Assembly (NCBI RefSeq): GCF_001941825.1
Contig: NZ_CP019037.1
Span: 1-64,000 of the forward strand
Length of the DNA stretch: 64,000 bases
Reading direction: 5' to 3'
Origin: Massilia putida
GTDB taxonomy: Bacteria; Pseudomonadota; Gammaproteobacteria; Burkholderiales; Burkholderiaceae_D
Shown here piece after piece: positions 8,236-15,829 of the stretch. The notes under the pieces were generated by a model. That model ran no database searches. It had not been told where the DNA came from and saw only the letters and a program-made list of their open reading frames with translations. Positions within the stretch are counted from its first letter, which is position 1, and each line of letters opens with the position of its first letter. The position numbers and the translations under genes were made by a program.

Positions 8236-9189
8236 ATGCTCCAGATCTTTGCGATTATCACGCCCATCTATCTTGCCATCCTGGCCGGTTATGCCGCTAC
8301 CCGGAGCGGGATGTTCAGCAAGGAGGACATGCGCACCTTCGGCAAGTTCGTCATCAATTTCGCGCTGCCGGCCATGGTGTTCAATGCCATCGCGCAGCGG
8401 CCGATCGCCGACGTCCTGAACGCCAGCTACATGACGGCCTATACGTGCGGGTCGCTGGCGATGCTCGGGCTGGGCTTCCTGTGCGCGCGCCGCCTGGGCG
8501 GACAGACCCATACCGGCAGCACGATCGCGGCGATGGGCGTGGCCTGCTCCAACAGCGGCTACATCGGCCTGCCGATTTTGCTGCTGGCCTTGCCGGCAGT
8601 GGCCAGCACGGCGCTGGCCATGAATCTGATCATCGAGAACGTCCTGGTGATCCCGCTGCTGCTGGTGATGGCGGAAAGCGGCCGCCAGGGCGGCACCGCG
8701 GCGCACCGTGTGTTCCTCCAGACCCTGGGCCGGGTCGCGCGCATGCCGCTCGTACTCGGCCTCGTCGCGGGCCTGGCCGTCAGCGTGCTGGGCTGGTCCC
8801 TGCCGGCGCCGCTCGCGCGCACCGTGGCCTTGTTCGGACAGGCCACCGGCGCGCTGTCGCTGTTCGTCATCGGCGGCACGCTGGTCGGACTGCCGCTGCG
8901 CGGCATGGGACCGGCCGTGCTGCCGATCGCGGTCGGCAAGCTGGTCGGGCATCCGCTGGCCGTGCTGCTCGCCGCCAGCGCGCTGACGTGGCTCGGCATG
9001 GCGCCCCTCGCCCCGCCCCTGCTGGCGGCCGGCATCGTGCTGGCTGCCGTGCCGATGCTCGGCATCTATCCGATCCTGGCCCAGGCTTACGGCCTGGCCG
9101 AGCGCAGCGCCGCAGCGTTGCTCGTCACCACGGCATCGTCCTTCCCCACGCTCAGCGTGGCGCTGCTGCTGCTAAAAGGCTGGGGCTGA
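8236..9189 (+). CDS. AEC-family (auxin efflux carrier) permease
   Basis: 317 residues, highly hydrophobic, about ten predicted transmembrane segments. The N-terminus IFAIITPIYLAILAGYAATR and the later LPAMVFNAIAQRPI are typical of the AEC family, which includes malate and other carboxylate carriers. It lies 31 bp after quiC on the same strand, so it probably moves a substrate or product acid of the quinate route across the inner membrane. Direction and substrate cannot be read from the sequence. Confidence 0.85.
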   Translation: MLQIFAIITPIYLAILAGYAATRSGMFSKEDMRTFGKFVINFALPAMVFNAIAQRPIADVLNASYMTAYTCGSLAMLGLGFLCARRLGGQTHTGSTIAAMGVACSNSGYIGLPILLLALPAVASTALAMNLIIENVLVIPLLLVMAESGRQGGTAAHRVFLQTLGRVARMPLVLGLVAGLAVSVLGWSLPAPLARTVALFGQATGALSLFVIGGTLVGLPLRGMGPAVLPIAVGKLVGHPLAVLLAASALTWLGMAPLAPPLLAAGIVLAAVPMLGIYPILAQAYGLAERSAAALLVTTASSFPTLSVALLLLKGWG

Positions 9190-9197
9190 CGCCAAAA

Positions 9198-9234
9198 GCG
9201 AACAGAAAGGGCGCAAATTGCCCAGAATGTTCGC
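9198..9234. repeat. Nested inverted repeat between AEC carrier and IclR gene
   Basis: GCGAACA (9198-9204) pairs with TGTTCGC (9228-9234), and inside it GGGC pairs with GCCC around GCAAATT. It begins eight bases after the carrier stop. The right arm is also the left part of the IclR-type operator at 9228-9244, so the element may work as hairpin, operator or both. Confidence 0.5.
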
Positions 9235-9244
9235 TTATCGCCCA
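9228..9244. promoter_or_regulatory. IclR-type operator, copy 1 (upstream of iclR gene)
   Basis: TGTTCGCTTATCGCCCA, 45 bp before the ATG at 9289. The same 17-bp pattern, TGKKCGCNTAYCGCCCA, occurs upstream of the HPPD-like gene (12991-13007) and the ABC binding protein (15560-15576). The position before its own gene suggests autoregulation. It resembles the TTCG/CGNNCA spacing known for PcaR/PobR-type IclR proteins. Confidence 0.65.
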
Positions 9245-9288
9245 TCCGGTGCTATGATGTCCCTATCGTATTTACCGCAGCCACCGCC

Positions 9289-10167
9289 ATGAAAACCCCC
9301 GCAGTAAAATCGCCGGCGCCGAGGGATGTGCCGCGCACGGCCGGCCGCATCGTGCCGCCGGTTGTCGATGTGCAGGCCCAGCTCGCCTCAGCCATCGACC
9401 GTCACAAGGACGACGCCGATTTCGTCACGGCACTGGCGCGTGGCCTGGCCGTCATGATGGCCCTGTCGGAAAAGCGGCGGCGCATCTCGATCGCCCAGGT
9501 GAGCCATGTGACGGGCATTCCGCGCGCGGCGGCGCGCCGCAGCCTGCACACGTTGACCAAGCTCGGCTTCGTGGCCATGGACGACGCCAACCTGTTCTAC
9601 CTGCGCCCGCGGATCTTGTCGCTCAGCCATTCCTATCTGTCGGCGTCGCCGCTGGCGATGCTGTCGCAACCGATTCTCGACAAGCTGGGCGAGGACATCG
9701 GGGAAAGCTGTTCGCTCGCCGTACTCGACAGCGACGAAATCGTCTACCTGGCGCGCTCGTCGGCGTCGCGCGTGATTTCGCCGTCGCTGAACGTGGGCCG
9801 GCGCATCCCCGCGTATTGCACGTCGATCGGCCGCATCCTGCTGGCCCACCTGCCCGACGAAGACCTCGATGCCTATCTGCAGAGCACGCGGCTGCACGCG
9901 TATACCGAATACACGGTCACCGATCGCGGCGAGCTCCGCACCATCCTGATGGAAGCGCGCGCGCAGGGCTACGCGTTTTCGCGCGAGCAGATCGAGCCGC
10001 GCCTGTCGTCGCTGGCGGTGCCGGTGCGCGATACGACAGGCCAGTACGTGGCAGGCATCAACGTGCTGCTGCAGGGCCGGCCACCGTCCATGCAAGAGGT
10101 GGCCGCCAAATACTTCCATCCACTGAACGAGGCCGCCAATGCGCTGGGCCATTTGCTGATGCTGTAA
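9289..10167 (+). CDS. IclR-family transcriptional regulator (PcaR/PobR-like)
   Basis: 292 residues. After a disordered Ala/Pro-rich start of about 45 residues comes the IclR helix-turn-helix (ISIAQVSHVTGIPRAAARRS, about 64-83) and a C-terminal effector domain with GRRIPAYCTSIGRILLA and SLAVPVRDTTGQYVAGINV. This subgroup typically senses protocatechuate, 4-hydroxybenzoate or beta-ketoadipate. The neighbours make and import protocatechuate precursors. Three matching 17-bp operators in the next 6 kb make it the likely local regulator. Confidence 0.92.
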   Translation: MKTPAVKSPAPRDVPRTAGRIVPPVVDVQAQLASAIDRHKDDADFVTALARGLAVMMALSEKRRRISIAQVSHVTGIPRAAARRSLHTLTKLGFVAMDDANLFYLRPRILSLSHSYLSASPLAMLSQPILDKLGEDIGESCSLAVLDSDEIVYLARSSASRVISPSLNVGRRIPAYCTSIGRILLAHLPDEDLDAYLQSTRLHAYTEYTVTDRGELRTILMEARAQGYAFSREQIEPRLSSLAVPVRDTTGQYVAGINVLLQGRPPSMQEVAAKYFHPLNEAANALGHLLML

Positions 10168-10171
10168 ACGC

Positions 10172-10207
10172 AAAAACGCCGCGGGGCGCACATGTCGCAC
10201 CGCGGCG
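10172..10207 (-). terminator. Intrinsic terminator of the MHS transporter gene
   Basis: Read on the minus strand, a 12-bp stem with one mismatch (arms 10196-10207 and 10177-10188, 7-nt loop) is followed by TTTTT (A-run at 10172-10176). It lies between the convergent iclR and transporter genes and may slow transcription in both directions. Confidence 0.75.
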
Positions 10208-10228
10208 CCGGCCTTGCGGCCGAGGGGG

Positions 10229-11635
10229 TCAGGCGGCGACCTTGGCGACGGAGTCGGCCACGCTCTGTTCACGCAGGTGGTCGTACTCGGCCTTGTTGAC
10301 GGGAACAGCGTCCGGATTGCCCAGGTCTTCCATGCGGATGCGATACGTTTCGCGGGCACTCAGCGCGGCCAGTGCCGCGATCACGGTGACGGCGAGGGCG
10401 ACAGCGCCGACGGTCATGGGGATGTTTGTTGAGCCCGGCGGCGCGACGGCCGTGAACAGCGCCGGCAGCATCGCGGTGACGAGGGTGCCGAGGTTTTGCG
10501 AGATCGCCATGGCGGACACGCGGGTGCGGGTCGGGAACAGTTCCGGATAAAAGCTGGGGAACACGGCGTTATAGCCCTGGTACACGATACCCCACATCAG
10601 CAGCGACATCACGATGGCGAGCGGGACGTTGTGGATGCTGATGGCGTACAGGTAGCCGAACGACAGCAGGCCGGCGCCGACCGAGCCGACGATGAGCGGC
10701 GGGCGGCGGCCGATCTTGTCGGACAGGTTGCCGACGAACGGGATGACGACGACGGCAGCGATGTTGCCCAGCACCGGAATCCACAGGTACACGTCCTTCG
10801 AGAAGCCGATGCCGTAGCCTGGCTGGACCGCGTAGGCGGCGCCGAAGATCGTGGCCACGACCGGGATCACATTCATCAGGGCCATGCACACGACGCGCAG
10901 CATGTCGCGCCAGCTTTCCTGGATCGCCTGCACGACCGGCGCCTTCGGACGCTCCGCGGCCGCACCCGTCTTGGTGAATGCCGGGGTCTCGTGCACGTTG
11001 CGACGGATCATCACGCCGATCACGATGACGACAAAGCTGAGCAGGAACGGAATGCGCCAGCCCCAACTGTTGAATTCGTCATCCGGCATGTAGTGCGCCA
11101 GCGGCAGGAACACGGCGGCGGCGAGGATCTGCCCGAACTGCACGCCTTGCAGGCTGAAGCTGGAGAAGTAACCGCGCCGGCCGAACGGCGCATGTTCCAA
11201 GATCATCGAGCTGGCGCCGGAAATCTCGCCGGCGACGGCGAAGCCCTGGATCAGGCGCAGCACGACGAGCAGCACCGGTGCCAGCATGCCGACCTGCTCG
11301 TAGGTCGGGAGCAGGCCGACGGCCATCGTCGACAGGCCCATCAGGAACATGCAGGTGACGAGTACATGCTTGCGGCCACGGGTGTCTCCCCAGTGGCCGA
11401 GGACGAAGGCGCCGATCGGGCGCGCCACATAGCCGACCCCGTACGTGGCCAGCGAAGCGATGATGGCGGTCTTGGGGTCGCCCTTGGGAAAGAAGATCTG
11501 TGGGAAGATCAGCGATGCCGCCGTGGCATAGATGAAGAAGTCGTAGTACTCGAGCACCGAGCCGATCCATCCGCTCAGCGTCGCCTTTTTCGCCTGGCTG
11601 CGGTCATGCGCCGCATGCTTTGTCGAGTTGGCCAT
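10229..11635 (-). CDS. MFS metabolite:H+ symporter (MHS family, shikimate/protocatechuate-type)
   Basis: 468 residues with twelve predicted membrane helices. The MHS signatures are SVLEYYDFFIYATAASLIF and GHWGDTRGRKHVLV between helices 2 and 3. I chose ATG at 11635 because CCAGGAGA precedes it at the right distance; an upstream in-frame ATG at 11653 lacks this. The family includes ShiA, KgtP and PcaT-like carriers. With quinate dehydrogenase, quiC and a porin alongside, uptake of shikimate, quinate or dehydroshikimate is the best guess. It follows the porin gene after 69 bp on the same strand. Confidence 0.9.
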   Translation of the reverse strand: MANSTKHAAHDRSQAKKATLSGWIGSVLEYYDFFIYATAASLIFPQIFFPKGDPKTAIIASLATYGVGYVARPIGAFVLGHWGDTRGRKHVLVTCMFLMGLSTMAVGLLPTYEQVGMLAPVLLVVLRLIQGFAVAGEISGASSMILEHAPFGRRGYFSSFSLQGVQFGQILAAAVFLPLAHYMPDDEFNSWGWRIPFLLSFVVIVIGVMIRRNVHETPAFTKTGAAAERPKAPVVQAIQESWRDMLRVVCMALMNVIPVVATIFGAAYAVQPGYGIGFSKDVYLWIPVLGNIAAVVVIPFVGNLSDKIGRRPPLIVGSVGAGLLSFGYLYAISIHNVPLAIVMSLLMWGIVYQGYNAVFPSFYPELFPTRTRVSAMAISQNLGTLVTAMLPALFTAVAPPGSTNIPMTVGAVALAVTVIAALAALSARETYRIRMEDLGNPDAVPVNKAEYDHLREQSVADSVAKVAA

Positions 11636-11668
11636 GTTTGTCTCCTGGGTCAAAAAACGGTCTGAAAT

Positions 11669-11687
11669 GAGCCGCGTCCCGCGGCTC
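11669..11687. repeat. Hairpin between porin and MHS transporter
   Basis: GAGCCGCG and CGCGGCTC are perfect 8-bp arms around TCC. In the minus-strand transcript it falls after the porin stop and before the transporter RBS. No T-tract follows directly, so partial termination or 3'-end protection of porin mRNA is more likely than full termination. Confidence 0.55.
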
Positions 11688-11704
11688 GATTGTTACATAG
11701 GGTG

Positions 11705-12829
11705 TCAAAAACGGTGGAGGATGCCGAGCTGCAGGCCGCTCAGCGACTGGCCGTTGATGGCGGCCCCGGCGAGGTTGGCCGACGGTCCGGCGGAGCTGCT
11801 GAAGCGGAATCCGGCATTCGCCTCGTTCTTCAGCCAGCTGGCGAAGCCGTACAAGGTCGTACGTTTCGACAGCGTGTAGTAGGCACCTGCGTTGGCGCCG
11901 CGCGCACCGGCATCGCCGCCGGACGTGTCGCGCATCTGGCCGTACAGGGCGCCGACGCGCAGCGCGGGCGTGACGCGGTAGTCGGCCGACAGCTGCCAGA
12001 TGTTGTAATAGCGCTCCGCATTCGGATCGGTGCCGGCAAAGAAATTGTTGGGGACGCTGATATTGCTCAGGATGGTACCCGCATTGCGGCCATTCGCGTT
12101 CGCCGTCGAGTTATTGCTGCGCACGAAGGCCAGGTACACGGTACCCATCCCGTACTTGTAGTCGGCATATACGTGGTGGTAGTTGATCTTTTCATGCACC
12201 GTGGCCGTGACCGCGTTCGGGGAAGCCTGCAGGCCCGCATAGCCGAGGCGATAGGGACCTTTCTCGAAGTCGAGGGCGGCCTGGTAGACCGGGCTGTTGC
12301 CGCGCGTGGCACCGCCGTTTTCCGCCAGCGCGTAGTGCAGGATCAGCATCAGGCCGGCCACGCGCGGCGACCGGTACGAGATGTCGTTGTCGTAGCGCGA
12401 TGGAATGCCGAACGTGTTGATGACCGAACCGAACGTGGTGCGCTCGGTATAGTCGATCGCGCCGCCGGTGGCGAAGATCTCCGTATTCTGCCGCCCCACG
12501 CGGACTTCGCCGAACGGGGCGCTCAAGCCGACCCAGGCCTGGCGGTCGAACAGCCGCGACGAGTCCGCCTGCGTGCCGGTGTCCGCATTCAGGCCGGTTT
12601 CGAGCGTGAACTTGACATCATAGCCCGGCGCCAGGGTTTCGCCGCCGCGGAAACCGAGGCGGCTACGCAGGATCGCACCGTCGTTCAGGCCGGTGATGCT
12701 GCTACCGTTGCTGCTGTGGATATAACCCATGTATTCGTCGAAATTACCGTACACGGTGACATTCGACTGCGCCTGGGCCAGGCCCGTGCACGCGGTGAGG
12801 GCAATTGCTACCGCAGTATTCGTCTTCAT
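11705..12829 (-). CDS. Outer-membrane porin (Gram-negative trimeric type)
   Basis: 374 residues. A signal peptide (MKTNTAVAIALTACTGLAQA) is followed by SNVTVYGNFDEYMGY, the usual first strand of betaproteobacterial porins. Loop 3 contains the constriction segment after LGFRGGETLAPGYDVKFTLE and FDRQAWVGL, and the chain ends in phenylalanine (LGILHRF) for BAM recognition. It lies upstream of the MHS transporter on the same strand, which suggests outer- and inner-membrane uptake of the same organic acid. It diverges from the HPPD-like gene across a 295-bp region that has an IclR-type operator. Confidence 0.93.
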   Translation of the reverse strand: MKTNTAVAIALTACTGLAQAQSNVTVYGNFDEYMGYIHSSNGSSITGLNDGAILRSRLGFRGGETLAPGYDVKFTLETGLNADTGTQADSSRLFDRQAWVGLSAPFGEVRVGRQNTEIFATGGAIDYTERTTFGSVINTFGIPSRYDNDISYRSPRVAGLMLILHYALAENGGATRGNSPVYQAALDFEKGPYRLGYAGLQASPNAVTATVHEKINYHHVYADYKYGMGTVYLAFVRSNNSTANANGRNAGTILSNISVPNNFFAGTDPNAERYYNIWQLSADYRVTPALRVGALYGQMRDTSGGDAGARGANAGAYYTLSKRTTLYGFASWLKNEANAGFRFSSSAGPSANLAGAAINGQSLSGLQLGILHRF

Positions 12830-12990
12830 TACGTCTCCAGATCGTGATTATTGTCGGGGCGCGCCTTCTACGTGCCGCCTGTCGCTCGGTGTGTGTCGCC
12901 CGCTTCTGCCTCGTTCCGGCAGCTTTTACATGGGCGACAGAAAAATGGTAAAACAGATTGCACCGCCAAAATGGGCGGTCACCGATTATA

Positions 12991-13007
12991 TGTGCGCCTA
13001 TCGCCCA
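12991..13007. promoter_or_regulatory. IclR-type operator, copy 2
   Basis: TGTGCGCCTATCGCCCA in the divergent region between the porin (start 12829) and the HPPD-like gene (start 13125). It shares the pattern TGKKCGCNTAYCGCCCA with 9228-9244 and 15560-15576. Nearby are a second repeat, CCGCC/GGCGG (12963-12978), and the arms TGTCGCCC (12894-12901) and GGGCGACA (12932-12939), which may be extra half-sites for the porin promoter. Confidence 0.65.
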
Positions 13008-13124
13008 ACATGTCCATTATTATCACAACAATGCTCTAGGGCTCTGATAATATTATTCGTGAATATCTTGCATGTCGGGAAAAGCGTTATGATGAAAAAA
13101 GACCGTTCAAGAGTGAGACAAGAC

Positions 13125-14021
13125 ATGACTTTTTCAAATGACATGGTGGATCCTTGCAACCCGGTGGGGCTCGCAGGCATCGAATTCATCGAATACGCGA
13201 CGAATCAGCCGCAGGCGTTCGGTGGCTTGATCGAGCAGATGGGATTCGTCGCCATCGCACGCCACCGTTCACGCGAAGTCACGCTGTACCGCCAGGGCGA
13301 CATGAACCTCGTCGTCAACGCCGATCCGCGCGCATTGCCGTCGACGGCGCGCGATGATTTGCCGGCCACCGTGATCAGCGCGGTGGCCTTGCGCGTACGC
13401 GACGCCGACACCGCCTACCGGCACGCCATCGACATGGGCGCATGGCCGATCCAGACCCGGGTCGGCGTGATGGAGCTGAATATCCCCGGCGTGCATGGCG
13501 CGGGCGACTCGATCCTGTACTTTGTCGACCGGGTTGGCGATTTCTCGATCTATGACGTCGACTTCAAGCCGATCCCAGGCGTGCCGCAGCATCCGCCCGC
13601 GCTGGACGGCATGCACCTGTTCGGTGTCGTCCAATCGATCGACGAAGGGCGCGGCCCGGAATGGATCGACTTCTACCAGCAGTTGATGAACTTCACCGTG
13701 CTGCCGGAAGGCCAGTTCTTCGGTGCAGTGCGGAAGGGTATCCTGCTCGCCAGCCCGTGCCGCAGTTTTTATTTGCAGCTGGTCGAACCGCCGCCCGGCG
13801 CCGGCAGCCTGCAATGGGACGAGCAGCTCGTGCGCATCGGGTTCGGCGTGCCGGACGTGCTTGCCGCGGTGCGCCTGCTGCGCCAGCGCGGCATTGCGTT
13901 CCTGGAGGGTGAGGCCCAGGCGCCGAGCGAGAAGGGCGCGCTGACACGCCTGTACAAGGGCGGCGTCAGCTTCGAGCTCGTCGTGAGCGAGCGCGCCGCC
14001 ATGGCCGCGGAGGCCCCATGA
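13125..14021 (+). CDS. HPPD-like VOC protein with incomplete metal site
   Basis: 298 residues. The start at 13125 gives the family-typical NPVGLAGIEFIEYA; ATGs at 13089 and 13092 are also in frame. The fold follows 4-hydroxyphenylpyruvate dioxygenase, with the first histidine in GMHLFGVV (about 163) and the C-terminal glutamate in SFELVV (about 283). The position of the second histidine reads LVRIGFG (about 239), an arginine. It therefore looks like a degenerate dioxygenase domain, similar to the C-terminal half of QuiC. It overlaps the next gene by ATGA. An accessory or non-oxygenase role is inferred. Confidence 0.8.
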   Translation: MTFSNDMVDPCNPVGLAGIEFIEYATNQPQAFGGLIEQMGFVAIARHRSREVTLYRQGDMNLVVNADPRALPSTARDDLPATVISAVALRVRDADTAYRHAIDMGAWPIQTRVGVMELNIPGVHGAGDSILYFVDRVGDFSIYDVDFKPIPGVPQHPPALDGMHLFGVVQSIDEGRGPEWIDFYQQLMNFTVLPEGQFFGAVRKGILLASPCRSFYLQLVEPPPGAGSLQWDEQLVRIGFGVPDVLAAVRLLRQRGIAFLEGEAQAPSEKGALTRLYKGGVSFELVVSERAAMAAEAP

Positions 14022-14896
14022 ACCTGGCCAATTTTGGACTGGACAGCGTCACGCTGGCCGGTTCCCTCGAGACCAAGCTGGCTGCCTGCCGCGCGGCAGG
14101 CTTTTCCCAGATCATGCTGTGGGCGCGCGACATGGCCGAACACCCCGGCGGCGTGGCGGCCGCGGCCGACCTCGTCCGGCGCAGCGGCCTGCGCGTCACG
14201 GGCATCCAGGTGCTGCGCGACTACGAGGGCCTGAGCGGCGGCCTGCACGACTACAAGCTCGACATCGCGCGCAACCTGCTGCACGTCTGCAAGGCGGTCG
14301 GTGCGCGCCTGCTGATCGTCAGTTCTTCAACGTCGTCCCATGCTGCCGGCGATCGTGACCTGATCGCGCGCGACCTTGCTAAACTGGCCACCACGGCCGT
14401 ACCGCTCGGTGTGCGGATCGGCTACGAAGCGCTGTCTTGGGGGCGCTACGTGCAAGGCTACGAGCAGGCCTGGGAAGTGGTGGACATGGCGGCGCACGCC
14501 AACCTGGGCATCGTGCTGGATTCGTTCCACATGTTTGCGAACCAGGCGGATCCCGAAGGGCTGGGCGACATCCAGCCCAACAAGATCGCACTCGTCCAGC
14601 TGTCGGATTTCATGTGGCGCGACATCCGCAGTACCGAGGAGACGATCGAGACAGCGAGCCACCTGCGCGTCTTCCCCGGCCAGGGCAGCCATTCTGCCGA
14701 ACTGTCCGCGATGCTGCGGCGCCTGGACCGCGGCGGCTACCGCGGCGACTACAGCCTGGAAGTCATCAACGACGACTACTTGCAGCTGGCGCCGGACATC
14801 GCCTGCGCGAGAGCGCTCACGGCGGCGAAGTGGATCACCGACCAGGTATTGCGCCGCAGCCTGCAGGTACGCCGCTACGCAGGCGTCACCTTGTAG
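14018..14896 (+). CDS. Sugar-phosphate isomerase/epimerase family, probable second 3-dehydroshikimate dehydratase
   Basis: 292 residues forming an AP-endonuclease-2-like TIM barrel. It has the same markers as the N-terminal half of QuiC: GYEALSWGRY, VLDSFHMF, VQLSDFMW, RVFPGQGSH and SLEVINDD. It is translationally coupled (ATGA) to the HPPD-like gene before it, so the two QuiC halves occur here as separate proteins in reversed order. Conversion of 3-dehydroshikimate to protocatechuate is the likely reaction; another keto-polyol acid is possible. Confidence 0.82.
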   Translation: MNLANFGLDSVTLAGSLETKLAACRAAGFSQIMLWARDMAEHPGGVAAAADLVRRSGLRVTGIQVLRDYEGLSGGLHDYKLDIARNLLHVCKAVGARLLIVSSSTSSHAAGDRDLIARDLAKLATTAVPLGVRIGYEALSWGRYVQGYEQAWEVVDMAAHANLGIVLDSFHMFANQADPEGLGDIQPNKIALVQLSDFMWRDIRSTEETIETASHLRVFPGQGSHSAELSAMLRRLDRGGYRGDYSLEVINDDYLQLAPDIACARALTAAKWITDQVLRRSLQVRRYAGVTL

Positions 14897-14908
14897 TGCT
14901 CGCCGCAG

Positions 14909-14968
14909 CGGCACATCTACGAACTCGTGTGTTTCGATCGCCGTCCGGGCTTGCCCAACCGCCCGGCA
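14909..14968 (+). pseudogene. Relic of a GGDEF-domain gene
   Basis: Just after the isomerase stop, one frame reads HIYELVCFDRRPGLPNRP. It closely matches IYELAYFDHLTGLPNRR, the start of the GGDEF domain in the intact gene at 18390, and most bases agree too. Nothing GGDEF-like follows, so this is a short remnant, left by a rearrangement or an ancient duplication. Confidence 0.55.
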
Positions 14969-15045
14969 TATACCTGGTGAGATGCTGACGCTCGGGACAC
15001 TGCGGCGCACTGCTCCTGTGAGACTGCTTACGTCAAGCGGCCATG

Positions 15046-15068
15046 AAAAAAGGGGCTGTTCGCCCCTT
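15046..15068 (-). terminator. Intrinsic terminator of the small gene
   Basis: On the minus strand AAGGGGC-GAACA-GCCCCTT is followed by a run of T (A-run 15046-15051). It lies 44 bp after the stop of the small gene at 15112, which supports that gene being transcribed on its own. Confidence 0.75.
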
Positions 15069-15111
15069 GTGTACTGCGCACGTCGTCTCTAACGAATGCG
15101 TAGCCACAGAT

Positions 15112-15249
15112 TTATCGCGCAGGCCCTTGAAGGTAAGCTCGGCCCGTCAGTTCGATCGCAAAGCGAATCTCATTCAACAAGATACGTGCTTTGCGGCGGA
15201 ACACGCTTTCGGTTTTAGCGCGGGAAGAGATGGCGTCTAAAGTTTTCAT
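15112..15249 (-). CDS. Small basic protein, unknown function
   Basis: 45 residues, beginning MKTLDAISSRAK and ending RAYLQGPAR, with many Arg and Lys and a likely amphipathic helix in the middle (ARILLNEIRFAIEL). The ATG at 15249 is preceded seven bases upstream by a perfect AGGAG (15257-15261), and an intrinsic terminator follows the stop. I do not recognise the family. The clean expression signals in an otherwise gene-poor AT-rich stretch argue that it is real. A membrane-associated or nucleic-acid-binding role is possible but unproven. Confidence 0.6.
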   Translation of the reverse strand: MKTLDAISSRAKTESVFRRKARILLNEIRFAIELTGRAYLQGPAR

Positions 15250-15829
15250 GACATGGCTCCTGTAGTCGATGATCAAACTTTACGCTCGCTTCTGATATAT
15301 ATCCAATTTAGATTAACCATTTCCATTATTCATAAAACATATATTTCAGCGATCGGTCATTCTTCTGGATGAGTATCGGTATCACTCGGGCATATGTCCC
15401 CGAACCTGTATGGTGATCGACGCGAGTATCGACCTGAAACGGTATGGCCGTTGTAGTCAATACATTTCGACTGCAAATCTTATCTATCTGTGCCTGTAAG
15501 ATTAGGCTTCTGCGCAATTTTTGGCGCATAAACAACGCAAGCGACGCATCAAGTCATTTTGGGCGCATACCGCCCAAAACGTCGTGGCATGAATATTTGG
15601 GCCAGGGAATTGCGCTATGATTTTTTGAAGATGTTGGTCCGAATAAAGGTACTTACTCCAAGGCTGACAATCGTCGTGCCAGCTGAAGACTGGCCCCAAT
15701 CATGACGCATTGCCAGTTGAAAAAGGCCGGCCTGATTCGGCACAACAGCGAAAAGTTCTATCAATTACACCTTTATATAAACGCGTCGTGGCTCGCCGGA
15801 TACCGCGCTGAAATAAAATGGAGACGAGA
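15250..15829. other. AT-rich intergenic region with an operator
   Basis: About 580 bp without a convincing gene, much richer in A and T than the rest of the window, especially 15265-15350. It separates the small minus-strand gene from the ABC binding-protein gene. The supportable content is the palindrome at 15557-15579 and a left half-site TTTTTGGCGCATA at 15518-15530. A 69-codon minus-strand frame over 15326-15535 lacks an RBS and familiar composition. Confidence 0.6.
15557..15579. promoter_or_regulatory. IclR-type operator, copy 3 (perfect palindrome)
   Basis: TTTTGGGCG and CGCCCAAAA are perfect 9-bp arms around CATAC. The core TGGGCGCATACCGCCCA (15560-15576) is the most symmetrical of the three copies. 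It lies about 250 bp before the ABC binding-protein gene, and a matching half-site lies 39 bp further upstream. Confidence 0.7.

Noticed and set aside
15326..15535. A 69-codon minus-strand frame in the AT-rich gap
   Set aside because: No RBS, no family resemblance, and its codon use looks random.
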